DNA of 64,000 bases. Origin: Rhizobium sophorae (lineage in GTDB: Bacteria; Pseudomonadota; Alphaproteobacteria; Rhizobiales; Rhizobiaceae). Made by a program: the position numbers and the translations under genes. Where the stretch lies: assembly GCF_013087515.1 (NCBI RefSeq), contig NZ_JABFCN010000021.1:62001-126000 (forward strand), written 5' to 3'. The first letter of the stretch is position 1. Every line of letters begins with the position of its first letter. The notes below the pieces were generated by a model that saw nothing but the letters and a program-made list of their open reading frames with translations, did not search any database and was not told the origin of the DNA. Shown here piece after piece: positions 36,745-44,533 of this stretch.

Positions 36745-36777
36745 CCTCCGCGCCGACGGATGAAGCCGGCGCGGAGG
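36745..36777 (-). terminator. Hairpin after the third-transporter binding-protein gene
   Basis: CCTCCGCGCCG (36745-36755) pairs with CGGCGCGGAGG (36767-36777): eleven pairs around an eleven-base loop. It lies just after the binding-protein stop (36805) on the minus strand. Like those at 1381 and 10135, it may raise binding-protein mRNA relative to downstream genes. Confidence 0.6.
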
Positions 36778-36804
36778 TCGCTGGACAACTTGGGAGGTCG
36801 TCGA

Positions 36805-37974
36805 TTACTTCTTCGGGCGCCAGGCCAGCGGATCTTCCGGGCGCTCGAAGTACTGTGCTGCTACGTCCGCGGGCCACCATGCGTCGCCCTTGGGCTCGAT
36901 CCACGCCGTGGAGTTCGGATCGCAATCTTCCGGAATTGCTTCCTTCACATCGTCGATCGTGTAGGGAAGAGCCGGTCGCAGGATCGACTGGATCTTCGGC
37001 CCCTGGCCTTGGAGTGTCCTCATCATCACGTCCCACACCAGGCGAGCATCGGCCCGCGGCGGCCAGAAATGGAAGCTCTGGCTGATGAAGTCGGGATTGT
37101 TGCGCCAGTAGCACGCCGCCGACGCCTCGCCGCCGAGGACGATTGGCATCATGTCGCGCCCGGACTGCTGGACCGCGTTGACGACACCGTTTTCCGACGC
37201 CGACTGGACCAGGATACCTGCGATTTCGGTAGGGTTGGTCGCGAGGAATTTCTGGACTTCGACCTGGGCGACCTGATCGGTCCACTTGCCAGCGACATCG
37301 CCCACGACGGTGATGTCCTTATACTCGTCGAACGCCTTCTTGGCACCGACATTGAAGCTGTCGGACGATGCGAAGCCCGGGATGCCTGAAACCGTCAGGA
37401 CGTTGCCCTTACCGCCGATTTCCTCCGCCAGCCATTTCGCGGCCGTGTAACCGCCCTGGGTGTTGTTTTCGGTCGCATTGATCGCGTAGGGCGATGTCAC
37501 GTAACCCGAGAAGGAGAAAACCGGGACGCCCTTGGAATGCGCGTATTCGATGGTCTGGTTGATGGCCGTCACGTTCGAGCAGCAGATGATGATGGCATCG
37601 ACGCCGTCGTCGACCATCTGGCGCATCTGCTGGATTTGCGTCGCGTCCTTCAGGTCGGACTGCGTGACGACAAGGTCAGATACCAGTCCAGCCTCCTTGT
37701 ATTTGGGAAGCAGAACCTCGTTCATTTCAGTGAGGATCTGGGCACGCCACGTGTTGCCGGCATAAGTGGACGCGTAGCCGATTTTCCACGGCGGCGGCCG
37801 CTTCGCCACAAAATCCTTGAGCGGCGTACCGCCGAGGGGAATTGCCGGGTCCACGAGCTGGTAAAGCTGCTTCTGGTCCGGTGGTAGCGAGTCTAATCCG
37901 TCCGCGAATGCGGCGGTGGTCATCAGGCCTAGCCCGATGATCACGCTCAATGCGGTGTAAACCTTCTTCAGCAT
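36805..37974 (-). CDS. Sugar-type ABC transporter substrate-binding protein (copy 3)
   Basis: Periplasmic binding protein, 389 residues. Signal peptide residues 1-24 end in TTAAFA before DG. It is closely related to the proteins encoded at 205 and 20726 (KIGYASTYAGNTWRA, VDDGVDAIIICCSN, GGEASAACYWRNNPDF). ATG 37974 follows GGGGAGGAGACC; the longer frame from 38001 is less likely. It serves the transporter of 31015-34571, although an aminotransferase and a GFA gene lie between. Directly upstream in the same transcript is the flavin monooxygenase gene, so its ligand is probably the monooxygenase substrate or a precursor. Confidence 0.92.
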   Translation of the reverse strand: MLKKVYTALSVIIGLGLMTTAAFADGLDSLPPDQKQLYQLVDPAIPLGGTPLKDFVAKRPPPWKIGYASTYAGNTWRAQILTEMNEVLLPKYKEAGLVSDLVVTQSDLKDATQIQQMRQMVDDGVDAIIICCSNVTAINQTIEYAHSKGVPVFSFSGYVTSPYAINATENNTQGGYTAAKWLAEEIGGKGNVLTVSGIPGFASSDSFNVGAKKAFDEYKDITVVGDVAGKWTDQVAQVEVQKFLATNPTEIAGILVQSASENGVVNAVQQSGRDMMPIVLGGEASAACYWRNNPDFISQSFHFWPPRADARLVWDVMMRTLQGQGPKIQSILRPALPYTIDDVKEAIPEDCDPNSTAWIEPKGDAWWPADVAAQYFERPEDPLAWRPKK

Positions 37975-38101
37975 GTGTAGGGTCTCCTCCCCTTCGTACA
38001 TCCGCTACAGCAGTCGACGCCGTTGGCGTCGAGCCACGGAATTGGTGAAACGTGTTTCGATTTCGGATCGGTGGCGGGCGGCTTAGCCGCCCGCGGAACG
38101 G

Positions 38102-39226
38102 TCAGTTCCTGAGGCCAGCCTGTTTCAGCAGGGGCATGACGCGGTCGTTGAAGAACGGCAGTTCTTCGTTGTAGTCGACCATTGTGAGAAGCGCGCCGTC
38201 GACGCCCGTATTGCTCAACGCGACGAGCTTGTCGGCGACCTGTTCCGGCGTTCCGACGATCGGGTAGCCGCCCCAGCCAGCGATAAAGCGCTCCTTGAAC
38301 TTCTGGTACATCTCCGCCGAGTGGTTCTGTGACTGAACCTGGAGAACCTCGCAGATGTTTTCGCAGGCTTCCCAATCGCCCTTCTGGTTCACGTAGTAGT
38401 CATAGTAGTCCTGGGCTTCCTTTTCGGTCTCGCGAACGACGACCGGGCACGCGGTGAAGGTTCCGAGTTCGCGCTTGTATTCCTCGCGAGCCAGTTCCTT
38501 CACCTTCTTCACCCAGGCTGCGCCCGATTCCATGTCCTGCATGAAGCCGAAGTTGAAGTCGCAGAACTTCGCGGTGAAGTGCAGGCCCTTGCCCGAGGAG
38601 CCGGCGCAGATGAGGACCGGGCGGCCCGTCTCCTTGTTATAGGGCTTCGGCTCGCTGAACGCGTCTTTCACCTTGAGGAACTGGCCGTCATAGGTGACAC
38701 CGTTCTTCTTCCACAAGGTGTCAACGATTTCCATCCATTCCGTGGCATATTCGTAGCGGGTGTCGTGTTCCATCATCGGAACGCCGAACATCTCCATTTC
38801 CGGGGTAAACCAACCCGTCACCAGGTTCAGGCCGTATCGGCCCTTCGAAATATTGTCGATCGTCGTCGCCATCTTCGTCGCGACGATCGGGTTCAGGGTC
38901 GGGATATGCGTCGTCGAGAAAAATTGCAGCTTCGTGGTCACGGCAGCCAGGGCCGCGGCCCAGGTGAACGTGTCCATGTTCACGCCGTTGAAGTTCGTCG
39001 GCCCGCCGAAACCGCGCCACCGGGCGATCGGCACCATGCATTCCCACCCAGCCGCTTCGAGCTTTTTGGCAATTTCGACATTATGTTCGAAAGTCGGTTC
39101 GAACGTTGATTCCGCGGTGGTGATGGCGCATGCGCTCGAACAATTTGTTCCAAATACGCCAAGCTTCAGCTTGTTGCTGTTAAACATCGGGTTTCCGGCG
39201 GCGCGGAAATCATCGCTGGTCGTCAT
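38102..39226 (-). CDS. LLM-class (luciferase-like) flavin-dependent monooxygenase, RutA-like
   Basis: Group C two-component monooxygenase, 374 residues, using reduced FMN made by a separate reductase. The TIM-barrel pattern of RutA and related enzymes is clear: WRGFGGPTNFNG, TTKLQFFSTTHIPTLNP, ATTIDNISKGRYGLNLVTGW, RPVLICAGSSGKGLHF and GVDGALLTMVDY. RutA attacks uracil; related branches attack sulfones, amines and halo-aromatics, so the substrate cannot be assigned. No other rut genes are present except a RutF-like reductase. The frame is open to 39352, but ATG 39226 has GGAGA upstream. It is cotranscribed with CMD-like and flavin reductase genes and precedes the binding-protein gene. Confidence 0.88.
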   Translation of the reverse strand: MTTSDDFRAAGNPMFNSNKLKLGVFGTNCSSACAITTAESTFEPTFEHNVEIAKKLEAAGWECMVPIARWRGFGGPTNFNGVNMDTFTWAAALAAVTTKLQFFSTTHIPTLNPIVATKMATTIDNISKGRYGLNLVTGWFTPEMEMFGVPMMEHDTRYEYATEWMEIVDTLWKKNGVTYDGQFLKVKDAFSEPKPYNKETGRPVLICAGSSGKGLHFTAKFCDFNFGFMQDMESGAAWVKKVKELAREEYKRELGTFTACPVVVRETEKEAQDYYDYYVNQKGDWEACENICEVLQVQSQNHSAEMYQKFKERFIAGWGGYPIVGTPEQVADKLVALSNTGVDGALLTMVDYNEELPFFNDRVMPLLKQAGLRN

Positions 39227-39282
39227 ATTGAAGTCTCCTCCACAGAGTTGGTCTGTTCCCGGCCCGAAGGTCGGGGCACCGA

Positions 39283-39702
39283 TTAGATGCCCATGTCCTC
39301 GAAGACTTCCTGTGCGACGCGGAAGCTGTCGATCGCCGCGGGCACGCCGCAATAGATCGCGACCTGAAGGAAAACTTCACGAAGCTCGTCCTTGCTGAGG
39401 CCGTTATTGATCGCGCCGCGAACGTGCAGCTTCAACTCGTGGGGGCGGTTAAGGGCGGAAATCATGCCCAGATTGAGAAGGCTGCGTGAACGGCGGTCGA
39501 GGCCGGGCCTGTTCCAGATCTCGTTCCAGCAATACTCGGTGACAAGCTCCTGCATCGGCCAGTTGAACTCGGTCGCCTTGTTTACCGAAGCGTCGACATA
39601 TGCACCGCCGAGAACCTCCCGACGGGTCTGCAGACCCTTTTCGAACCGTTCACTGACGGGACGCCCATTCACTTGCGATTTCACATCGGTGGCAATAGTC
39701 AC
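39283..39702 (-). CDS. Carboxymuconolactone-decarboxylase-family protein
   Basis: Small helical protein of 139 residues, starting at GTG 39702 with GAGGAG eight bases upstream. The pattern RSRSLLNLGMISALNRPHELKLHVRGAINNGLS plus EVFLQVAIYCGVPAAIDSFR is that of the CMD family. It lacks the CxxC of peroxidase-type (AhpD) members in the usual place, so a PcaC-like lactone decarboxylase or ring-product isomerase role is more likely. It lies between the flavin reductase and monooxygenase genes, so it may process the oxygenation product. Confidence 0.85.
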   Translation of the reverse strand: MTIATDVKSQVNGRPVSERFEKGLQTRREVLGGAYVDASVNKATEFNWPMQELVTEYCWNEIWNRPGLDRRSRSLLNLGMISALNRPHELKLHVRGAINNGLSKDELREVFLQVAIYCGVPAAIDSFRVAQEVFEDMGI

Positions 39703-39772
39703 GGATCAAACTCCTCATTATCGGCCGAAAGGCTGGTGGATGTGATAGGCCGAAAAAGCTCGGCCAAACGTT

Positions 39773-40282
39773 TCAGGCGGCAGCATCGATCAGCGCTGCC
39801 GATCTAACCAATTTCCCGTCCTCGTAGAGGAGCGGGGCAATATTCTCGATAAACCGGGCCTCGATAACTTCCCCTAGAACGACATCATGGGTGCCGACGG
39901 AGACTGCGGAGTTGAGGCTGCAGACGAATGCGGCCTGGGCGTCGCCGAGGATGGGAACGCCGCCAGCCGTGATCCACTCACCATGCGCGAACCTCTCCTC
40001 TCCCTTCAGTTTTCCACTAAACAGCGGAACCAAAGGCGCATGGCTAAGATGCAGCATGTTGACCGCGAATTTTCCCGTAAGCTTGAGTGGGCCGCTGATC
40101 GAAGCAGATTGGTTGATGCAAACCAGGAGGGTCGGCGGGTCAGCCGTCACCGACTGGACGGCGGTTGCAGCCATTCCGTAACGGGCACCTTCCCATTCCG
40201 TTGTGATCAGGCAAATTGTCGATGTGAACCGGCGCAAAGCGGTCTTGAACGCCGCTTGCGCTGCTATTTCAGCACCAGCCAT
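39773..40282 (-). CDS. Flavin reductase (HpaC/RutF-type FMN-binding split barrel)
   Basis: Flavin reductase of 169 residues that should supply reduced FMN to the neighbouring monooxygenase. The signature GMAATAVQSVTADPPTLLVCINQSAS is followed by FAVNMLHLSH and GVPILGDAQAAFVCSL, all typical of the family. GGGGAGGT precedes ATG 40282. It is the first gene of the minus-strand transcript, with the operator at 40317-40341 only 35 bases upstream, so regulation of the whole block likely acts here. Confidence 0.9.
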   Translation of the reverse strand: MAGAEIAAQAAFKTALRRFTSTICLITTEWEGARYGMAATAVQSVTADPPTLLVCINQSASISGPLKLTGKFAVNMLHLSHAPLVPLFSGKLKGEERFAHGEWITAGGVPILGDAQAAFVCSLNSAVSVGTHDVVLGEVIEARFIENIAPLLYEDGKLVRSAALIDAAA

Positions 40283-40316
40283 GGTTACCTCCCCAAGTCA
40301 TTTGATAGCCAAGATA

Positions 40317-40341
40317 AGCAGATTAGCAGACAATCTGTCAA
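40317..40341 (-). promoter_or_regulatory. Operator before the flavin reductase-monooxygenase operon
   Basis: On the minus strand: TTGACAGATTGTCTGC, then TAATCTGCT. It lies 35 bases before the start at 40282. It is almost identical to the operator at 34689-34713. Confidence 0.75.
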
Positions 40342-40357
40342 CACGTTTTATTCGTCA

Positions 40358-40373
40358 TTGACAGATTGTCTGC
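40358..40373 (+). promoter_or_regulatory. Operator before the SDR gene
   Basis: An exact TTGACAGATTGTCTGC, followed by GAAAATG, 38 bases before the SDR start at 40412. Together with the site at 40317-40341 it forms a divergent pair. Confidence 0.72.
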
Positions 40374-40411
40374 GAAAATGTTTTCTCGATACAGCGAAAG
40401 AGGAGACGATT

Positions 40412-41179
40412 ATGGATCTGGAATCGAAAGTATGTGTGGTGACGGGGGCTGGCAGCGGGATCGGGCGCGCTACAGCTGAACTGTTTGCGCGCCAGGGCGC
40501 TAAGGTTGGCGTCGTCGACGTCAACATCGATGCCGCACGAGACGTCGCGCGAGAAATGGGGACAGGTGCGATCGCGTTAAAGGCCGATGTGTCTTTGTCC
40601 GCCGAAGTAGAGGCGATGGTTAGGTCAGTTAAGGAAAAATGGGGGCGTATCGACGTTCTCGTCAACAACGCGGGGTTCGGAATGACCGGAAACGTCACGA
40701 CCATCGCCGAATCCGACTGGGACCGGATCATGGCGGTGAACGTGAAGGGGATATTCCTATGCTCGAAATACGTGGTTCCCATCATGGCGGAACAGGGCAG
40801 CGGATCCATTATTAACACGACCTCATACACGGCCGTGTCAGCCATCGCTAACCGCACGGCCTACGTGGCGTCGAAAGGCGCGATCTCGGCACTCACGAGA
40901 GCCATGGCACTGGACCACGCAAAAGACGGGATCCGCGTCAACGCTGTCGCCCCCGGAACGATCGACTCTCCCTATTTCACCAAGATTTTCGCCGAAGCGG
41001 CAGACCCGCAAGCCCTGCGGGAAGACTTCAACGCCCGTGCAGCCCTGCACCGGATGGGCGACCCGGAAGAGATCGCCGAGGCGATGCTTTTTCTAGCTTC
41101 GGACCGCTCGCGGTTTGCGACCGGAAGCACTCTCACCGTCGACGGAGGATCGTCGATCGGGAACCACTTGGTGCGCTAA
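40412..41179 (+). CDS. Short-chain dehydrogenase/reductase (SDR)
   Basis: Classical NAD(P)-dependent SDR, 255 residues. Cofactor motif TGAGSGIGRA near residue 10, NNAG in VLVNNAGFG, catalytic Ser in INTTSYTA, and Tyr-Lys in YVASK. The end (FLASDRSRFATGSTLTVDGGSS) is standard. AGAGGAG precedes ATG 40412; the much longer frame from 39887 runs through the divergent promoter and is rejected. Its promoter carries an operator of the shared type, so it should be induced together with the monooxygenase block. It probably oxidises or reduces a hydroxyl group of a pathway intermediate. Confidence 0.92.
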   Translation: MDLESKVCVVTGAGSGIGRATAELFARQGAKVGVVDVNIDAARDVAREMGTGAIALKADVSLSAEVEAMVRSVKEKWGRIDVLVNNAGFGMTGNVTTIAESDWDRIMAVNVKGIFLCSKYVVPIMAEQGSGSIINTTSYTAVSAIANRTAYVASKGAISALTRAMALDHAKDGIRVNAVAPGTIDSPYFTKIFAEAADPQALREDFNARAALHRMGDPEEIAEAMLFLASDRSRFATGSTLTVDGGSSIGNHLVR

Positions 41180-41552
41180 AGCACATGGGTGCTGATGGGT
41201 GCCTCCTTCTTGACCAAGGGGAGGCACCTTTACTGTGGCAACTACATGTCGGAAACACAGAGGCCGCGGCGGGAAGATAGAGATCACGCGCAAGGCTGCG
41301 TGATCAGGACCCTGCGATGAGGCGCCGCTACGGCATTTTTTAAACGCATCGCCGCGCCTGATCCTTCACTCAGATATCGCGGGAATTTTTCCAATTTCTT
41401 ACCGGAATTTCTCGGGAGCGTGAGGATGCCGCCCCCGATGCCGGCTGTGTCATCGCCGGGACGCCAATTGCGAAGCCTCGGTAGGCGCCCGCCCACTTTC
41501 AAATTTGATCGCCCGGCGTGTTGCACCGAGCGACCAGAGTCACTGCGACCGC
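41180..41552. other. Convergent intergenic region
   Basis: About 370 bases between the SDR and hydrolase genes, which converge. It contains the terminator at 41198-41228. No gene was recognised in the rest. Confidence 0.5.
41198..41228 (+). terminator. Rho-independent terminator after the SDR gene
   Basis: GGTGCCTCC (41198-41206) pairs perfectly with GGAGGCACC (41220-41228), followed by TTTACT. It starts 18 bases after the stop codon. Confidence 0.8.
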
Positions 41553-42785
41553 TTAGCGCGCGGCTTGCCGTACGAACTCGAGCCCTTTTACAAGATAGCT
41601 CCGAAAGAAATTCGGGTGTTCGCACATGGGGAAATGACCCAGCCCATCCATGACGAGGTGGAGGCATCCCGGAATAAGTTCGGCGAGCCTGGCCCCATCC
41701 GTCGGAGTGGCTGAGTAGTCATAGTCGCCCGAGAGCAGCGCCACCGGGGTGCGCGACGGGTCAATCCGGGGAGTTGTCACTGCTCCGTCGAACTCGTCGC
41801 TGTAGAAGGAAAGATCGCCTGGGTAAACTCCGGGTGCTCCCTGCGAATAGATCCAGCTTGACCTCCTGCGGTCCCCTGCGGGGCTGAGTGGGCTCATGAT
41901 CCCTCTGACATACGCCGAGTTATGAAGTGAGCCGTGTACGTTTACGTTGTGCTGGTATGGGTTCCGGCGTCCCTTGGAGCGGAAAGGTGGCTCGATCGCC
42001 ACGATCCCGAGGACATGCTCCGGCCGTTCCGCGGCGAGAACCAGCGACATTGCCGCGCCCATGGACCCACCCGCGACAATCGCCTTTTCGCGAACCACCT
42101 GTTCGAGTATGGCCGTGCACCATTTCAGGTACAGCGATGCCGTGAGCTTGTAGGGTGCGCCGTCCCATGTCAGCGGCGGCATGGACCGACCGTGGAATGG
42201 TAGGTCAACCGCGATCAGCCTGTAGTTTTTCGCAAGCTCGGTGTCCGCCAGCTGAGGCAAGAATTGGCGGCTATCCGCTCCGGCGGTGTGGAGAAACAGG
42301 ACCGGCACCCCCTCGCCTGCTTCTTCGTAATATATTTCATGGGGGACGTCATCGATATCGACGACGGCATACTGCCCCCGGATTTGACGCAGGTCGCGTT
42401 GCGCATGCTCCGCTTTCATCTCGGGGGACGTTACGACGAGCTCAATCACCCGTTCCAGAGCCGGGCGTGCTTTCGCGAGGGCGAGCGGTGAGCCGGCGAT
42501 CTCGAAGAGAGGGTTTGCAAGCTGTAACGCCGTGAAGGAATGAAAGGTGGCGGGCGGCGGCGTCATCAGAAGCTGCTCCCAGGCGTCTGCAGTGGCCCTC
42601 ACTGTCACCTGGGGGTCATCGCTTTCCCCCCAGATCGCCGCGCCGCCTTCAGCGAAATTGAGGGCGATCACCTGATCGCCGACGTAGAAGGCGATGTCCA
42701 TTGTCAGGTCCGGAGTGAGCCGGGGCAATTCCGGATCCCCAAGAGCCTCCGCCATGCGGGACCGCAATTCATTAAAAGTGCCCAA
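41553..42785 (-). CDS. Alpha/beta hydrolase with N-terminal SCP2-like domain
   Basis: Two-domain protein of about 410 residues. Residues 1-120 have an SCP2-like sterol-carrier pattern (MDIAFYVGDQVIALNFAEGGAAIWG). The rest is an alpha/beta hydrolase: LFLHTAGADSR (oxyanion region), nucleophile Ser in VAGGSMGAAMS, acid in LLSGDYDY and His in GLGHFPMCEHP. The open frame begins at 42821, but AGGGAGG lies just before TTG 42785, which is proposed as the start. The operator at 42850-42873 is 65 bases upstream. The SCP2-like part suggests a hydrophobic substrate. The partial gene at the window start ends in a similar way. Confidence 0.85.
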   Translation of the reverse strand: MGTFNELRSRMAEALGDPELPRLTPDLTMDIAFYVGDQVIALNFAEGGAAIWGESDDPQVTVRATADAWEQLLMTPPPATFHSFTALQLANPLFEIAGSPLALAKARPALERVIELVVTSPEMKAEHAQRDLRQIRGQYAVVDIDDVPHEIYYEEAGEGVPVLFLHTAGADSRQFLPQLADTELAKNYRLIAVDLPFHGRSMPPLTWDGAPYKLTASLYLKWCTAILEQVVREKAIVAGGSMGAAMSLVLAAERPEHVLGIVAIEPPFRSKGRRNPYQHNVNVHGSLHNSAYVRGIMSPLSPAGDRRRSSWIYSQGAPGVYPGDLSFYSDEFDGAVTTPRIDPSRTPVALLSGDYDYSATPTDGARLAELIPGCLHLVMDGLGHFPMCEHPNFFRSYLVKGLEFVRQAAR

Positions 42786-42849
42786 AGCAACCTCCCTGTT
42801 CGAACGAGCGCCAGGCCGCACGCGTCGGCAGCGCCATGACTTCGAATAA

Positions 42850-42873
42850 GCAGATTATCAGACAATCTGTCAA
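42850..42873 (-). promoter_or_regulatory. Operator before the SCP2-hydrolase gene
   Basis: On the minus strand: TTGACAGATTGTCTGA, then TAATCTGC. It matches the shared operator including the downstream arm and lies 65 bases before the proposed start. Confidence 0.75.
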
Positions 42874-42894
42874 TACCGGCTGTTGCCGCTTCCT

Positions 42895-43593
42895 TTAATC
42901 GCCGTCGTTTTCGGAGGTTTTACGAAGGTAGTCCAGTGCGACCTTAGCCGCCATGTCGATGTGGTACTTGCAGGCTGCGGCGGCTTTCGCTCCGTTTCGG
43001 TCAGTAATGGCCGCAGCGATCTCCTTTATCTCTTCCACACTGTGGTTCAAGCGCCCCGGCTGCGTCATCGACGTCATGCGCAGAAGAGTCACCCGATTGT
43101 GGAGCGATGTCAGCATTTGCTTGACGAAGACGTTTCCACTCCCTTGCATCAGGCAATCGTAAAACGCGGTTTTCGCCTTGATGAGCCTGCTCCCACCGCC
43201 GCTTGCCGCCGCTTCCGCAAACTCAGCAACCGCCTCATTGAGTGTATGGATATCCTGGGCGGTTCCGTTTTCAGCGAATTCCTTTCCGGCATAGCTCTCT
43301 AGCAAAGCCCTGACGCTGTAGAGCTGAGCGGCTTCTTCGTAAGTGATAGTGCTGACGACGGGACCGCGGTGCGGATAGCTGGTAATGAGGCCCTCGGCCT
43401 CGAGTTGTCGAAGCGCCTCGCGGATTGATGTCCGTCCTACACCGATCGACTCGCAGAGTTCTCGCTCAACGAGGCGCTGACCCGGCTTGAAACGGCCGCT
43501 TGATATCGCCTGCCGCAGTTTATCTTCTACCTGAGTGCGCAATGTGGCACTCTGTCGTGCAATCTGTAAATCCATATCACCCATTGGATCCAA
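42895..43593 (-). CDS. GntR-family regulator, FadR subfamily with FCD domain
   Basis: Transcription factor of 232 residues. The N-terminal winged helix-turn-helix reads LRQAISSGRFKPGQRLVERELCESIGVGRTSIREALRQLEAEGLI. The helical FCD effector domain follows (about 85-220), typical of regulators that sense organic acids or sugar acids. FadR-type regulators usually repress and release DNA on ligand binding, at sites like TNGTNNNACNA. Such a palindrome, TTGTCTGACAA, lies at 43673-43683 upstream of this gene, and related elements precede at least seven other genes in the window. ATG 43593, 43584 and 43575 are all possible starts, with no clear ribosome site to choose between them. Confidence 0.93.
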   Translation of the reverse strand: MDPMGDMDLQIARQSATLRTQVEDKLRQAISSGRFKPGQRLVERELCESIGVGRTSIREALRQLEAEGLITSYPHRGPVVSTITYEEAAQLYSVRALLESYAGKEFAENGTAQDIHTLNEAVAEFAEAAASGGGSRLIKAKTAFYDCLMQGSGNVFVKQMLTSLHNRVTLLRMTSMTQPGRLNHSVEEIKEIAAAITDRNGAKAAAACKYHIDMAAKVALDYLRKTSENDGD

Positions 43594-43670
43594 AAGTCCG
43601 TTTTACCAAGGCCGAAAGCGGCCGTGCAAGTCATGGTACTATATGGTGGGTTATCCTGGTGAGACAACCC

Positions 43671-43683
43671 GATTGTCTGACAA
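43671..43683 (+). promoter_or_regulatory. Palindromic operator before the GntR gene
   Basis: GATTGTCTGACAA contains TTGTCTGACAA, a perfect five-base-arm palindrome that fits the FadR-type consensus TNGTNNNACNA. It is 78 bases before the GntR start, which suggests autoregulation. Confidence 0.6.
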
Positions 43684-43735
43684 AAGCGAAGAACGCCTCA
43701 GCTTTATCTCTTACCGGACATTCCACGCGTCCCCA

Positions 43736-44512
43736 TTACCGTAGAACCTTTGCAAAAGCGAGATCGGGTGACAGCGATGGAAAACCCGTCAGGACTGCGG
43801 GATCATGGCCTGGAACAAGTAAGCCGGACGGTCCTGATAGTTCACGGAGCGTTCGGTATCCCTCCAGTACGTCGGCGTAATCGGCAAAAAGCGGAAAGAC
43901 GTCGTCATGCTCCAGATAGCGTTGAAAATGGAGTGCGTCCGATGCGATGACGACGACTTCATCGCCATCGTCCAGCCTCACGACCTGAAGGCCTTTGGAA
44001 TGACCGCCGACGAGATGGATGGTGAGTCCCTCCATAATCTCGCCGTTCCCGTCGTGGAAGCGCATTCTGCCGGAAAACGTCAGGCGGACCGCATCAACGA
44101 CGGCGTCCACTGCGAAGGGACGCCGAAGACGATCATGGCACATGCATCGTCCTGTACCGTAGGCCATCTCCCGATCCTGCAAGTGGAACAGGGCTTTGGG
44201 GAAGTCCACAAGGTTTCCCGCGTGATCATAGTGGAGATGCGTGATAACGACGTCGGTAATGGACGATGCGGAAATCCCGAGCTGGCGAAGCGCCTCGACC
44301 GGATGGATCAACATGGTCCTCCCGCGCCTTTCAGCCTCCTGCGGGCTAAACCCGGTGTCAACCAGGATCAGACGTTCACCATGGCGGATCAACCAGACGA
44401 AATACTCGATCCTGCCCGGGGCGTCGTGGGGATCTCCTGCTTCCAGGCCGAGTTCGCTAACGGGCCGAACCGCAGTGCCGTAATGTATCGCCAGGACTTT
44501 CCAGTCGTTCAA
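43736..44512 (-). CDS. Metallo-beta-lactamase-fold hydrolase, AHL-lactonase-like
   Basis: Cytoplasmic MBL-fold enzyme, 258 residues. The zinc motif is ITHLHYDHAGN (HxHxDH). Later ligands are in GGHSKGLQ, ASDALH and the C-terminal PGHDP. It resembles N-acyl-homoserine-lactone lactonases and gamma-lactonases of the AiiA/AttM group. The start is TTG 44512, with GGAAGGAG seven bases upstream. It follows the alcohol dehydrogenase gene in the same direction, so it may open a lactone made from the oxidised substrate. Quorum-signal breakdown is the alternative. Confidence 0.87.
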   Translation of the reverse strand: MNDWKVLAIHYGTAVRPVSELGLEAGDPHDAPGRIEYFVWLIRHGERLILVDTGFSPQEAERRGRTMLIHPVEALRQLGISASSITDVVITHLHYDHAGNLVDFPKALFHLQDREMAYGTGRCMCHDRLRRPFAVDAVVDAVRLTFSGRMRFHDGNGEIMEGLTIHLVGGHSKGLQVVRLDDGDEVVVIASDALHFQRYLEHDDVFPLFADYADVLEGYRTLRELSGPSGLLVPGHDPAVLTGFPSLSPDLAFAKVLR

Positions 44513-44533
44513 ATTCTCGCTCCTTCCGCAGGC

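Noticed and set aside
29670..40282. A rut (pyrimidine degradation) operon
   Set aside because: Only the monooxygenase and a flavin reductase resemble rut products; rutB, rutC, rutD, rutE and a uracil permease are missing, and the transporter is of the sugar ABC type.
39887..40411. N-terminal extension of the SDR from 39887
   Set aside because: It is antisense to the flavin reductase gene and runs through the divergent operators; the SDR pattern begins at ATG 40412.
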